NCBI GenBank assembly: GCA_043787975.1
Contig: JAYVUK010000033.1
Coordinates: forward strand, 1-64,000
Reading direction: 5' to 3'
Length of the DNA stretch: 64,000 nucleotides
From: JAPLDA01 sp043787975
GTDB lineage: Bacteria; Bacteroidota; Bacteroidia; AKYH767-A; 2013-40CM-41-45
This document shows positions 1 through 9,261 of the stretch, in pieces. Below the pieces are notes generated by a model, which was not told where the DNA came from, searched no databases, and saw only the letters and a list, made by a program, of their open reading frames with translations. A program made the translations under genes and the position numbers. Numbering within the stretch: position 1 is the first letter of the stretch; each line of letters begins with the position of its first letter.

Positions 1-328
1 TACTAATCAGAACAGTAATGACAACACGGTTGAAAACAGAATCTCAGTTGAGCTAAGTTCAGAAAACAGTATCATTCTTAATCAGAACGATCCGAATCCA
101 TTTGCAGAGCAAACTCAGATTAGTTATGTGATTCCAAGTGATGTGTTGAAAGCTGCCATTATGTTCTATGATAACAACGGCAAAATTTTAAAGACAGTAG
201 TTATCAATGAAAGAGGAAGAGGTTCCATGCAGGTGTATGCTTCTAACCTGAGCAGTGGTATTTATACATACAGTTTAGTGGCCGATGGTAAATTGATTGA
301 CACAAAGCACATGGTTTGCAATAAATAA
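1..328 (+). CDS. C-terminal end of a T9SS (type A sorting) secreted protein, 5' partial
   Basis: The frame is open from the window edge (first full codon at base 2) to the TAA at 326-328, so only about 108 residues of a larger protein are seen. The visible part looks like a Por-secretion-system C-terminal sorting domain: an NQNDPNPF motif, then alternating short beta strands (ISYVIP, SGIYTYSLV) and a basic end. Such domains carry proteins across the outer membrane through T9SS and are normally cleaved off. The catalytic or adhesive part lies upstream of the window, so the function is unknown. A strong terminator follows at once, so this is the last gene of its transcript. Confidence 0.7.
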   Translation, partial: TNQNSNDNTVENRISVELSSENSIILNQNDPNPFAEQTQISYVIPSDVLKAAIMFYDNNGKILKTVVINERGRGSMQVYASNLSSGIYTYSLVADGKLIDTKHMVCNK

Positions 329-349
329 AAGTTAAGATTAATAAAACGG

Positions 350-382
350 AAAAGAGGTTGTCCATAAGACGACCTCTTTTTT
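350..382 (+). terminator. Intrinsic terminator after the T9SS cargo gene
   Basis: A 13-bp stem (AAAAGAGGTTGTC paired with GACGACCTCTTTT, one G-U pair) with a 5-base loop CATAA is followed by a T-run. It ends the transcript of the partial gene at the left edge. Confidence 0.85.
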
Positions 383-572
383 ATTTTCTATTTCCACAAA
401 AGAATTCGTACATGTTTGTAAGAACTTAACAGAAGAATTCCTACCTGTCAGGAGGCGATTTCACATTTCGTTTGAAGTGGATGTTGGAAATTGGAAAATG
501 GAAAAGGTGTGCGTTAATTGGAAATTTTGTAAACCGTAAACTGTAAACGGAAAATGTTGATATTTTTTATAA

Positions 573-2693
573 ATGAAGTCGGAAGAGTACTATCAATTCA
601 GGATATTTACACTTTACGCAACGATGAATAAAATTCTTCTGAAAGTTACCAATAGCCACGAAACAATTTTGAAATACACGGTTGTGTTCACGGCTATTGT
701 ATTGATCGTGATTGCACTTCCCAAAGAAACACAATTTAATTATGCCTATCAAAAGGGAAAACCCTGGGCGTATGAAAACCTGATGGCTCCTTTTGATTTT
801 GCCATTAACAAAACTGAAATGGAAGTAAATGAGGAGAAGGCATTGATCTTAAAAAATGCGCATCCTTTTTATCAATACGATGGAAAAATCGCTGACCAAA
901 AAGTCCAGTCATTCAGAGATGATTTGAAGCAGGTATTGGCAAACCCGGGTTCTGCCAAAAAAGTGCTGAGTGAAAAAAGAAAGGATGAACTAACTTCTAT
1001 CGGAGTCATTATTCTTCGCGATGTATACGAAAAGGGAATCATTTTAGTCAACGACCAGTTGCCAAAAAATGATGAGACGATCAATCTCTTGATGAACAAT
1101 GTGGAAGAAGAACGATCCATCAACGATTTCTTTACCATCCGGTCAGCGTATGATTTTGTGACGGAGAAATTGAAACAATATCCTCCTGTGGATGCCGATA
1201 TTCTTTCTCCGGTTCTTGAAAATTCACTTTCGCATAACATTGTTTATGATGAAGCTGCTTCAGGAAAATGGACGAAGCAAATGCTCGATAACATTTCGTT
1301 GTCACATGGCATGGTGCAAAAGGATGAAGCCATTATTTTGAAGGGAGAAGTGGTGGACGATCAGAAATTTCAGCGACTCGAATCCTTGAAAACAGAAATG
1401 CGGAACCAGGAATTCACCGGAAGCTCGCGTGCCATGATGTTTCTCGGACATTTCATTTTGGTGTCGCTTGCCATGTCAATGCTGATTACTTTTTTAGCCA
1501 TGTTCAGGAAGGAAATTTACCATGACAACTCGCGGATTGTTTTACTCATGCTTCTCATTGTCCTGATCACGTATGTTTTTTTATGGGCGCGAAAAGTCAA
1601 TGTCTTCGACATGTATTTGGTGCCGGTGTGTATTCTGCCGATCGTTGTCCGTGCTTTTTATGATACACGAACGGCTTTGTTTACACACATCATTACGTTG
1701 CTGATCATCGGTTTTGAAGCGCCCAGCGGATTTGAATTCATGTTCATTCAAACGGTAGCAGGAATGGTTGCCATCTTCAGCATCGTTAGCATGAGCAGGC
1801 GGTCACAATTTTTTATTTCCATCCTGATGATTTTTCTGTCATACACCATTTCTTTCATCGGAGTGACCATCATTCATGAAGCAAATTTTAAAACCATCGA
1901 CTGGATGAACCTGAAATGGTTCGCAGGCAACAGTCTCATTACACTGTTTGCGTTTCCGCTCATTTTTGTTTTTGAACGGACATTCGGATTTTTATCGGAT
2001 GTTTCGCTGATGGAACTGGCAGATTCAAATTCCACGTTGATGCGCGACCTTGCTTTCAAAGCTCCCGGAACGTTTCAACATTCATTGCAGGTTGCCAACC
2101 TTGCCGAAGCTGCGATATTTAAAATAGGAGGAAACCCTTTGCTTGTGCGTGTTGGTGCGTTGTATCATGACATTGGTAAGATTGATATGCCAATGTATTT
2201 TATAGAAAATCAGAATACACAGGCAAATCCGCACGATCATCTTTCTATTGAAGAAAGTGTACGTATCATCAAAAGTCATGTCATTAAAGGAATAGAGAAA
2301 GCGAAGAAGCAAAAAATGCCGGAGCAGATCATTGATTTCATCCGCACGCATCATGGTACCACACGTTTGCAATATTTCTATCACACGTTTTTAAAAAATT
2401 ACCCGGATGAAATCTTGGATGAAAATCTTTTTCACTACCCGGGTCCGTTGCCTTATTCAAAAGAAACAGCTGTGCTGATGATGGCTGATTCGGTGGAAGC
2501 ATCATCACGAAGTCTTCAGCATGCCGATGCTGAAACCATTGATCACCTCGTAGATCACATCATCAGCAACCAGATTGAGCAAAATCAATTCCTGAACAGT
2601 CCTGTTACATTGAAAGATATTTCTGATATCAAAAAGATTTTCAAAAAAATGTTGATGAGCATTTATCATGTTCGGATGGAATATCCTTCATGA
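573..2693 (+). CDS. 7TM-HD family phosphodiesterase, PgpH-like
   Basis: This is a 706-residue membrane protein. After one N-terminal membrane segment (about residues 34-52) comes an extracytoplasmic region of about 230 residues (7TMR-HDED type), then a block of about seven hydrophobic helices (about 290-475), then a cytoplasmic HD domain. The metal-binding HD pair is H532-D533 in YHDIGK, and HHGT and DSVEASSR motifs follow. In the characterised family PgpH hydrolyses cyclic di-AMP; that substrate is inferred here. The start at 573 is the longest choice. The in-frame ATG at 624 (MNKILLK) looks more like family N-termini and may be the true start. The stop abuts the stop of the convergent dehydrogenase gene with no spacer. 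Confidence 0.88.
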   Translation: MKSEEYYQFRIFTLYATMNKILLKVTNSHETILKYTVVFTAIVLIVIALPKETQFNYAYQKGKPWAYENLMAPFDFAINKTEMEVNEEKALILKNAHPFYQYDGKIADQKVQSFRDDLKQVLANPGSAKKVLSEKRKDELTSIGVIILRDVYEKGIILVNDQLPKNDETINLLMNNVEEERSINDFFTIRSAYDFVTEKLKQYPPVDADILSPVLENSLSHNIVYDEAASGKWTKQMLDNISLSHGMVQKDEAIILKGEVVDDQKFQRLESLKTEMRNQEFTGSSRAMMFLGHFILVSLAMSMLITFLAMFRKEIYHDNSRIVLLMLLIVLITYVFLWARKVNVFDMYLVPVCILPIVVRAFYDTRTALFTHIITLLIIGFEAPSGFEFMFIQTVAGMVAIFSIVSMSRRSQFFISILMIFLSYTISFIGVTIIHEANFKTIDWMNLKWFAGNSLITLFAFPLIFVFERTFGFLSDVSLMELADSNSTLMRDLAFKAPGTFQHSLQVANLAEAAIFKIGGNPLLVRVGALYHDIGKIDMPMYFIENQNTQANPHDHLSIEESVRIIKSHVIKGIEKAKKQKMPEQIIDFIRTHHGTTRLQYFYHTFLKNYPDEILDENLFHYPGPLPYSKETAVLMMADSVEASSRSLQHADAETIDHLVDHIISNQIEQNQFLNSPVTLKDISDIKKIFKKMLMSIYHVRMEYPS

Positions 2694-3713
2694 TCAGTCC
2701 CAGCTCAGGGCAACTTTGCCTGTTGCTTTTTTTTCCTGTAGGTAACGATGGGCTTCAGCAATCTCAGTTGCCTTAAAAATTTTCCCTTCTTGCGGAACAA
2801 AAATTCCGGAATGAAACAGATCCAATACATGTAACAGGCAATGTTGAATAATTCCAGGTCGTTTGTCTGCAATGTGGAGCATGTTTACGCCCATCAGCGA
2901 TTTTGACGGCATCATAAATTGAGCAGGATGATAGAAGCCAAATTGCAATGCAGTTTTTATCCGTGAGAATAAATTGATACCTGTCATTTTTGAGGCTCCG
3001 TAACAAACGATTCTTCCTCCCGGCGCAAGAAGTTTAATTCCTTTTCTTACAAAGCTCCCGCCCATTGCATCAAAGATGACATCCACACCATCCTTGTTTG
3101 TAATCTTCTTTACTGCCTCATGAAAATCTTCGGTAGATGTATTGATGACATGCGTTGCTCCAAGTTTTTTCAGCAGGACAACTTTTGATGAAGAAGTTGT
3201 TGTGGCGAGCACTTCACATTTTTTATAGTTGCAAAATTGCAGCAACGCATTTCCAACTCCGCCTGCCGCTGAATGAATGAGAACTTTTTCTCCTTCACGG
3301 AGATTTGCCAGCACTGCAGCGTTGTAGTAAGCCGTGCAAAATTGTGTGGCAAGCGCACTCGCAGATGCAAGGTTGATCGTTTCAGGGATTTTTATCGCAG
3401 CACGTGAATCTGTCACTGCATATTCGGCATAACCTCCGAATCGTGTCAAGGCAACAACACGGTCGTTGTTCTTCACGTGTGTCACTTTACTTCCGCAGGC
3501 AACAATTTTTCCGACTACGTCATAACCAAGAATGCAGGGTTTGGGTGGCGCTTCGCGATACATGCCTTCGCGTGCAACGATGTCGGCGAAGTTTAATCCG
3601 AAACCTTGCACTTTGATTAACACTTGTTCATCGTTCGGTTCAGGAGTTTTTGTTTCCCGAAGTTCAAATGCTTTTTCAGCAGCGCCTGTGCGTACCAGAA
3701 AAATTGCTTTCAT
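2694..3713 (-). CDS. Zinc-independent MDR-family dehydrogenase, quinone oxidoreductase / VAT-1 like
   Basis: This 339-residue protein belongs to the medium-chain dehydrogenase/reductase superfamily. It has an N-terminal GroES-like fold (FGLNFADIVAREGMY, about 38-52) and a Rossmann NAD(P)-binding motif AAGGVG at residues 149-154. The catalytic-zinc cysteine and histidine pattern of alcohol dehydrogenases is absent, which fits the quinone oxidoreductase (QOR/VAT-1) branch that reduces quinones or enones with NADPH. The exact substrate cannot be read from the sequence. It is convergent with the PgpH-like gene, with directly adjoining stops and no visible terminator between them. It is downstream of and co-oriented with the peptide-transporter genes, 41 bp away, and may be cotranscribed with them. 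Confidence 0.8.
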   Translation of the reverse strand: MKAIFLVRTGAAEKAFELRETKTPEPNDEQVLIKVQGFGLNFADIVAREGMYREAPPKPCILGYDVVGKIVACGSKVTHVKNNDRVVALTRFGGYAEYAVTDSRAAIKIPETINLASASALATQFCTAYYNAAVLANLREGEKVLIHSAAGGVGNALLQFCNYKKCEVLATTTSSSKVVLLKKLGATHVINTSTEDFHEAVKKITNKDGVDVIFDAMGGSFVRKGIKLLAPGGRIVCYGASKMTGINLFSRIKTALQFGFYHPAQFMMPSKSLMGVNMLHIADKRPGIIQHCLLHVLDLFHSGIFVPQEGKIFKATEIAEAHRYLQEKKATGKVALSWD

Positions 3714-3754
3714 GCAGATATATTTAAAGTGACACTATTTTACTGATTCAGAAT

Positions 3755-5017
3755 CTATGAACTTCTTGTTCTCACATCCATTGCATCACGCAGGCCATCA
3801 CCTACCAAGTTAAAGGCAGTAACCGTGATGAAGATGGCAAGCCCCGGAAAAATAACAAGCCACCAGGCTTCAAAGTTTTCTTTTCCTGCAAACAACAGGG
3901 AGCCCCATGTGGTGACATCTTGCGGAACTCCGATTCCCAGGAATGAAAGTCCGGATTCGATTAGGATCGCTGATGCAATTCCAAAAACGATGGTCACGGT
4001 TGCCGGAGCAATCGCATTTGGTAAAGCGTGTCGTACAATAATCCGGAAATCTGAAAGGCCAATTGCACGCGCAGTTTCAATGTATTCGGAATTTCTTATT
4101 CGTAATAATTCAGCTCTTGTAAAGCGGGCAATTTCTGTCCATGAAGTAAAACCAATGATAAAGATGATGTTCGTGAAAGAAGGTCGTGAAATAGCAGCAA
4201 TGGAAATAATCAGGATAAGCCGGGGAATTGAAATAAATATTTCGATGGCTCTTGACACGAGTGAATCTACCCTAAAAAATATTTTTTTTCGAAAGACAGA
4301 AATTTTATTCAGCAGGTTGCCTGCTTTGTAAAAAATGAAAAGAAGAAAAATGAAAAGTATGATGCTAAATACCAATTGAATAAAAGCAAGGCCGGGATTG
4401 ATGAGCATGTTTGAAAGCGCATTGCTTCTCACATAGAATGCATAAAACCAGGAAGGTAAAATTCCAATCAGTAGCATCAGGTAATTTCCACGAGTCAGAA
4501 GCAACCGATAATCACCAAAATAACCTGCTAATGAACCCAGTGAAATGCCGATCAACGAAGCAATGAGCATGGAAAGGATGCCGATGCTGAGCGAAATTCG
4601 TGTTCCATGGATGAGTCCCGTCAGGACATCAGAGCCATTTTTTGTTGTTCCTAAAAGATGCTTTTTTGATGGAGAAAAATAATCTGCATTTTCCGAATTA
4701 CTTTTCCCCGGAGAAAAGGGTACCGGAGCCCAAATTATTTTTTGGGTTTTCAGTTGGTTCCAGTTCACCTGGTTTGATTGCAGGATTTCTTTTTGCCCGT
4801 TCCTATTCATTTCAATTGTATTTGAAAACGAAAGTGCAGGAAATAAAAATTGATCGTTGTACTTTACAAACAACGGTTTCTCATTTGCAATGACAGGTGC
4901 AAGCAATGCAATACCTATCCAGGTGAGAAGAACATATAAACTACTATGTGCAGGTTTGTTTCTCCTGAAATGTTTCCATGCAGAACCAAGAAGAAAGCGA
5001 TGTTCTTTTTCTTTCAT
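3755..5017 (-). CDS. ABC transporter permease, OppC/DppC family
   Basis: This 420-residue inner-membrane permease resembles the second permease of oligopeptide/dipeptide importers. It has an N-terminal membrane segment (WIGIALLAPVIA), an extracytoplasmic stretch, then about five to six more helices. The ATPase-contacting EAA loop is readable in the C-terminal third (YIETARAIGLSDF, then HALPNAIAP). It is longer than the usual roughly 300 residues: extra sequence lies between the first helix and the transporter core, including a soluble segment at about 50-125. Its ATG overlaps the stop of the upstream permease by 4 bp, so translation is probably coupled. No ATPase gene follows. Confidence 0.88.
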   Translation of the reverse strand: MKEKEHRFLLGSAWKHFRRNKPAHSSLYVLLTWIGIALLAPVIANEKPLFVKYNDQFLFPALSFSNTIEMNRNGQKEILQSNQVNWNQLKTQKIIWAPVPFSPGKSNSENADYFSPSKKHLLGTTKNGSDVLTGLIHGTRISLSIGILSMLIASLIGISLGSLAGYFGDYRLLLTRGNYLMLLIGILPSWFYAFYVRSNALSNMLINPGLAFIQLVFSIILFIFLLFIFYKAGNLLNKISVFRKKIFFRVDSLVSRAIEIFISIPRLILIISIAAISRPSFTNIIFIIGFTSWTEIARFTRAELLRIRNSEYIETARAIGLSDFRIIVRHALPNAIAPATVTIVFGIASAILIESGLSFLGIGVPQDVTTWGSLLFAGKENFEAWWLVIFPGLAIFITVTAFNLVGDGLRDAMDVRTRSS

Positions 5018-6486
5018 GTGCGGAGAGTTTTTGAAAAAGAAATCCGTGGATCAGCAAATGCATACAGCACATCGCTTAGCAAATATCCTAACATGGTTAA
5101 TATTCCTGTAAGGGTGAATACGGCTGCAATCATCGGGTAATCCTGTGCATCAATACTGCTGTAGATGGTTGAACCCATTCCCGGAATGGTAAAAATGCTT
5201 TCAAGAATTACCGAACCACTGATCATAAAGGGAAACACATTTGCAAACATCGTAATGATCGGAAGCAATGAATTTCTGAGTGCATGTTTCCAAACTACTT
5301 TTTTTTCGGAGAGGCCTTTTGCCCGTGCTGTTCTGATAAAGTCCTGGTTCAAAATTTCAAGCATGGAAACGCGCAGCGTCCTCGATAGAAATGCAAGTGA
5401 ACTGTACGTGTAGCAAATGGTTGGCAGTATAAGATAGGGTAGGGACAATTTTATTTTTTCAAAGAAGGTTGAATCGAGCGGATAGCCCGTAACCGGCTTC
5501 ACACCCGATGCAGGAAAAATATTCAGCGCATCCGTGTTGCTGAATGACATGAGTAAGAGTGTGGCGACCCAAAATGCGGGCAACGAGTACAACATGAAAA
5601 GGACGATTGAAGAAAGGCGATCGAACCGGGAATTTCTTCTCACGGCTGCTTTGATCGCAACCGGAATACTAATGATATAAGCGAGAAGAACTGAAAACAA
5701 TGTAAAGAAAAGTGACCAGCCGATTTTTCCTTTGATCATACGAAAGACCGGTTGCTTGGTGAGGTATGAAATTCCGAAATCACCCCGGAGTAAACCTCCA
5801 CTCGAACGTTCGTCACCAAAAAGCCAGCGATGATATTGATTCGCGGGATGAAAACCGATCATGGGAACATAATTTTTCCATGTTGTAGCATGAAGAAGAA
5901 CCAGGTCAAAATTGTTTTTCATTGTTTCAACATACGACCGTTCCGCAAGCGGATATTTTTCAAAGAAGGGTTTGAGCAATTTAATTTTAGATTGGATCGC
6001 TTCTCTTCCCGTAGTTGATTTCAAGGAAGCAACTTCAAAGCGAATACTGTTCAGATCATTTTTAAATTGGTCCGTGTTTGCCGAGTCAGGTTGATGAATA
6101 CGAATTTGATTCAACACGATTTCAAAATTCAATTCAGCGACATAATACTGTTGGATTTCTTTCCAGTTTCCGAATTCTGAAATCAGCTTGCTTAAAGCAG
6201 CTCGTTCACTTTTGTCAGTGATCCTGTAAAGCGTATCAGGTTCGGCAAGCGAACGGATGCTGAAATAAAATACAGGAAGATCAAGGCCGAGGCGATGTGT
6301 CCAGTAAGCTCGTTGTTCTTGTTGTGCAATGGATTGTGTGCTGATGTCGCCTGAACTTTGTGAAGCTGTCATCATGCGTTCCACAGGATCTCCGGGAGCA
6401 TTCACAAGAATGATAAAGGATACTAGCGTTATGACGATCAAGGTCGGAATGAAAAGCAGAATTCGTCTGAGAATGTATCTACGCAT
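5014..6486 (-). CDS. ABC transporter permease, OppB/DppB family, enlarged
   Basis: This 490-residue permease is of the oligopeptide-importer type. The N-terminus (MRRYILRRILLFIPTLIVI) is typical of DppB/OppB, and the EAA loop (FIRTARAKGLSEKKVVWKHA) sits at about 385-405. Family members are usually 305-340 residues. The excess is one charged, helix-rich block at roughly residues 80-215, placed in the extracytoplasmic loop after the first membrane helix. It could contact the binding lipoprotein encoded upstream, but that is inference. The gene follows the binding-protein gene by 120 bp of AT-rich intergenic repeat and overlaps the next permease by 4 bp. Confidence 0.88.
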   Translation of the reverse strand: MRRYILRRILLFIPTLIVITLVSFIILVNAPGDPVERMMTASQSSGDISTQSIAQQEQRAYWTHRLGLDLPVFYFSIRSLAEPDTLYRITDKSERAALSKLISEFGNWKEIQQYYVAELNFEIVLNQIRIHQPDSANTDQFKNDLNSIRFEVASLKSTTGREAIQSKIKLLKPFFEKYPLAERSYVETMKNNFDLVLLHATTWKNYVPMIGFHPANQYHRWLFGDERSSGGLLRGDFGISYLTKQPVFRMIKGKIGWSLFFTLFSVLLAYIISIPVAIKAAVRRNSRFDRLSSIVLFMLYSLPAFWVATLLLMSFSNTDALNIFPASGVKPVTGYPLDSTFFEKIKLSLPYLILPTICYTYSSLAFLSRTLRVSMLEILNQDFIRTARAKGLSEKKVVWKHALRNSLLPIITMFANVFPFMISGSVILESIFTIPGMGSTIYSSIDAQDYPMIAAVFTLTGILTMLGYLLSDVLYAFADPRISFSKTLRT

Positions 6487-6527
6487 TTTTAAGAGAGCGT
6501 TTGATCAGATGTGTAGATGAAAAATGT

Positions 6528-6550
6528 GATGATGTGATAATTTGATAATT
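6528..6550. repeat. Intergenic AT-rich repeat, GATGATGTGATAATTTGAT family (copy 1)
   Basis: The 19-mer GATGATGTGATAATTTGAT starting here recurs exactly at 20967-20985, and related words in opposite orientation lie at 53452-53490. It sits in the 120-bp gap between the binding-protein gene and the OppB-like gene, followed by another A/T-rich stretch of the kind CTAATTTCCATTTTCCAAC that also recurs in this genome. Confidence 0.7.
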
Positions 6551-6606
6551 CGAAAATCAGAAGGGCGCATCTTAATTTTCTAATTTCCATTTTCCAACTT
6601 CTAATT

Positions 6607-8466
6607 TCAATACGGAGAAACTCCATCACGCATGGCAATCCCTTTATTTCCTGAAAGTAACCGGAGCGTGTTCAGTAAAACCCCGGGACGTTCAGAGAAT
6701 AATTCTGCATTCCCGAATCTCTTATGAATGATGTTCCGTCGCAAACTTGAATATAAAAAAACATACGGCTGATCATCGTACACCATCTTTTGCAATTGCC
6801 TTGATAACTCCATGTGTTTTGTTTCATCAATGGTAAACTTGATTGAATCAATCAAGGCATCGCTTTGTGCGTTCCCGAATCCACTGTAATTGGAACCTTT
6901 GCTCATCCATGAATTGGTATGCCACAACTGGGTGAAGTCCTCGCTTTGAGAACTTCCTCCCCAAACTCCCATCATCATATCGAAGTCGTGGTTGCGTGCT
7001 TTCTCTACAAAAATTTTCAGGTCAAGCGGAAGCAAGTTTGCTTTCACCCCGGCTTTGCTCATCTCATTGGCAGCCATCGCAGCCATTTCTTTCCAGTCGC
7101 CGGCTGTGTTGAGAAATTGAAAGGTGAAACTAAGCTGAATTTTTTCTCCGTCAATTGTTTTATCACGTACACCATCACCGTCTGAATCTTTCCATCCGGC
7201 TTCGTCAAGCAACTGTTTTGCTTTTTCTACATCCAGCGGAATCGGTTTTAAGTTCTCATCAAATTCCTTTTTAATAGGCGAAACATTGGTGGCGACTCGT
7301 TTACATTGACTCGAATAATTTTTATAAACGAATTGGATAATGTTATCGACCGGCGTGAGATACGCCATTGCTTTACGTACTTTTTCATCATCGAAAAATT
7401 TTTTATGCGTTGTGCCATCCGGTTTTTCATTCATGGCGATGTACGTATAGTTGTACGTAAGGGTAAAAAGTGAATTGTAATTTTTATTGAACTCTTCGTT
7501 CTCTTTCAATGTCATCAATGTTTTTGCAGACAGGTTGGTAGAAGCATCCATGGCCTGTGATTTGAATTCGAGCATGGAAGAATTATCATCCTTATTCAGT
7601 TTGAAAATAATTTTTTCAGGGAAAGCTGCTTCGTGGTAATCGGTTGCGTGTGCCGTCCAGTGATTTTTCTTTTTTACGATTGTAATGCTTTGTCCCTGTT
7701 CCCAGCTTTCAAACGTATACATACCAAGCCCGGTAATAAATTTTGGATCGTGTCCGTATTTTTCATTGTTGAATTCATTGCTCCATTCAACAAGATCCTT
7801 TTGTTGATCAGCTTTGAATTCGTTGTTGTCGAACTGTTCAAAAGAATAATGCGATAAAATATTTTTTGGATCAAAATAAGTTCGTTGCATCACCGGGTAA
7901 TCGGTGAGGAAATTGATATTCTGAATATATTCCCGTTTCATCACCATGGTAAACCTGCGCGGGTTGGCGGCATCCGTTTTTATTTCTTTCAGATTTTCCC
8001 AATAGGGTTTCGCATGGGGATTATTGGTGAGTGGACATTTGATGGCTTTGCACGTGAAAAAAATATCGTCCATGGTAAGCGGACTGCCGTCATCCCATCG
8101 TGGTTCTTCCCGTAACTCATACGTATACTCCAATCCGTCTTTGGAAATTACAGGAGAAGATTTGATCAATCCTGAAGTTCCCTGGTTTTCGAAATCAGTA
8201 TTTACAAGGAACATTTGAGTGTACAGGTTTATTTCACTTCGCGGAGATGAGTTGCCATTGGTCGGATGCATGTCGCTTGGTTCGGCAATAACATGGTAGA
8301 TCAACGTATTTTCTTTCGACCATGTTGGAAGAAACTCTTTTGAATCTTCCAACTTAATAACTGTTGAAGCAGAAACCGATTCCTTGCTGCCGTATGCGCC
8401 TTTCTTTTTGGAATTACAGGATATACAGATTGAAAAGAGGAACGAAACAAAAATGAATTTTCGCAT
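6607..8466 (-). CDS. Peptide/oligopeptide ABC transporter substrate-binding lipoprotein (SBP_bac_5)
   Basis: This 619-residue protein has a short hydrophobic signal ending in CISC, so Cys17 is the likely lipidation site. The rest matches solute-binding family 5 (OppA/DppA). It has an N-terminal PTNGNSSPRSEINLYTQMF region, the family hallmark YTYELREEPRWDDGSPLT with the next residues leading into the substrate cleft, and the late DEAGWKDSDGDGVRD segment, an Asp-rich loop common in this family. It should deliver peptides or a similar ligand to the two permeases encoded just downstream. It is divergent from the sigma-factor gene; a weak TACATTTC promoter-like box lies 40-50 bp upstream. Confidence 0.9.
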   Translation of the reverse strand: MRKFIFVSFLFSICISCNSKKKGAYGSKESVSASTVIKLEDSKEFLPTWSKENTLIYHVIAEPSDMHPTNGNSSPRSEINLYTQMFLVNTDFENQGTSGLIKSSPVISKDGLEYTYELREEPRWDDGSPLTMDDIFFTCKAIKCPLTNNPHAKPYWENLKEIKTDAANPRRFTMVMKREYIQNINFLTDYPVMQRTYFDPKNILSHYSFEQFDNNEFKADQQKDLVEWSNEFNNEKYGHDPKFITGLGMYTFESWEQGQSITIVKKKNHWTAHATDYHEAAFPEKIIFKLNKDDNSSMLEFKSQAMDASTNLSAKTLMTLKENEEFNKNYNSLFTLTYNYTYIAMNEKPDGTTHKKFFDDEKVRKAMAYLTPVDNIIQFVYKNYSSQCKRVATNVSPIKKEFDENLKPIPLDVEKAKQLLDEAGWKDSDGDGVRDKTIDGEKIQLSFTFQFLNTAGDWKEMAAMAANEMSKAGVKANLLPLDLKIFVEKARNHDFDMMMGVWGGSSQSEDFTQLWHTNSWMSKGSNYSGFGNAQSDALIDSIKFTIDETKHMELSRQLQKMVYDDQPYVFLYSSLRRNIIHKRFGNAELFSERPGVLLNTLRLLSGNKGIAMRDGVSPY

Positions 8467-8706
8467 ACGTATTTTTTTATAAAATCATCGAGGCGAAATG
8501 TATAGAAATAAGAGCAGTTGTAAAAATGGATGTTCATAAAAGTGATTCAAAAAAAATAAGCATGTATGTAATGTTGGAAAAGTATAGTGTTGGAATAAGG
8601 AGGATTTTCAATATTCGATTTTTCCACTATTCTACTATTAAGGAAGTGGATCAAAAATCTTTAACCTTGTCATGCAACCAACATTCGTTAACTTGCGTCT
8701 TCAACT

Positions 8707-9261
8707 ATGAATGCCTTTATTAACATGTCGGATGAAGAGATTATCAAAAGCTGTATATCAGGTGAAACCAGAGCTCAAAGGCTTTTGTTTGATAAATATA
8801 GCCGGAGGATGATGGGAATTTGCCTCCGATATGCGGCAGGCAGGGAAGAAGCTGAAGACATGTTACAGGAAGGATGGATAAAAGTGTTTAAAAACCTGGG
8901 ATCTTTCCGGTTTGAAGGTTCGGCAGAAGGGTGGATTAAGAGAATCATGGTAAATACATGCTTAGATAGTTTAAGAAAAACAAAGAAAATGTTTAACCAA
9001 GTTGAAATAGAGGCAGTTCAGGAAATGTTACCGGTAGATCTCGGAAAAAACACTCCTGATATTTTAACTGAAAAGGAATTGCTGAAAATGATTCATCAGT
9101 TATCTCCCGGTTACCGTACAGTTTTTAATTTATTTGCCATCGAAGGATATAGTCATAAAGAAATTGGAGACATGCTTTCTATTACAGAGAGTACGTCCAA
9201 ATCACAATACAGCCGTGCAAGGGTACAGCTGCAAAAAATGTTTCAGGAGGAAAATGTATAA
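8707..9261 (+). CDS. ECF-family RNA polymerase sigma factor
   Basis: This 184-residue sigma-70 family protein has only regions 2 and 4, as expected of ECF factors. Region 2 has AEDMLQEGWIKVF and the DNA-melting stretch GSAEGWIKRIMVNTCLD (about 70-95). Region 4 has the helix-turn-helix EGYSHKEIGDMLSITESTSK (about 147-166). The ATG at 8707 gives six residues more than a second in-frame ATG at 8725 (MSDEEI), which is equally plausible. A TAACTTGCG box lies upstream. The stop overlaps the next ATG by one base (TAATG), and a clear AGGAGG precedes that ATG, so the next protein is translationally coupled and may control this factor. Confidence 0.92.
   Translation: MNAFINMSDEEIIKSCISGETRAQRLLFDKYSRRMMGICLRYAAGREEAEDMLQEGWIKVFKNLGSFRFEGSAEGWIKRIMVNTCLDSLRKTKKMFNQVEIEAVQEMLPVDLGKNTPDILTEKELLKMIHQLSPGYRTVFNLFAIEGYSHKEIGDMLSITESTSKSQYSRARVQLQKMFQEENV

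Noticed and set aside
8526..8723. 65-codon open frame before the sigma factor
   Set aside because: It overlaps the sigma gene start, has no family resemblance, and sits in the A/T-rich divergent promoter region.
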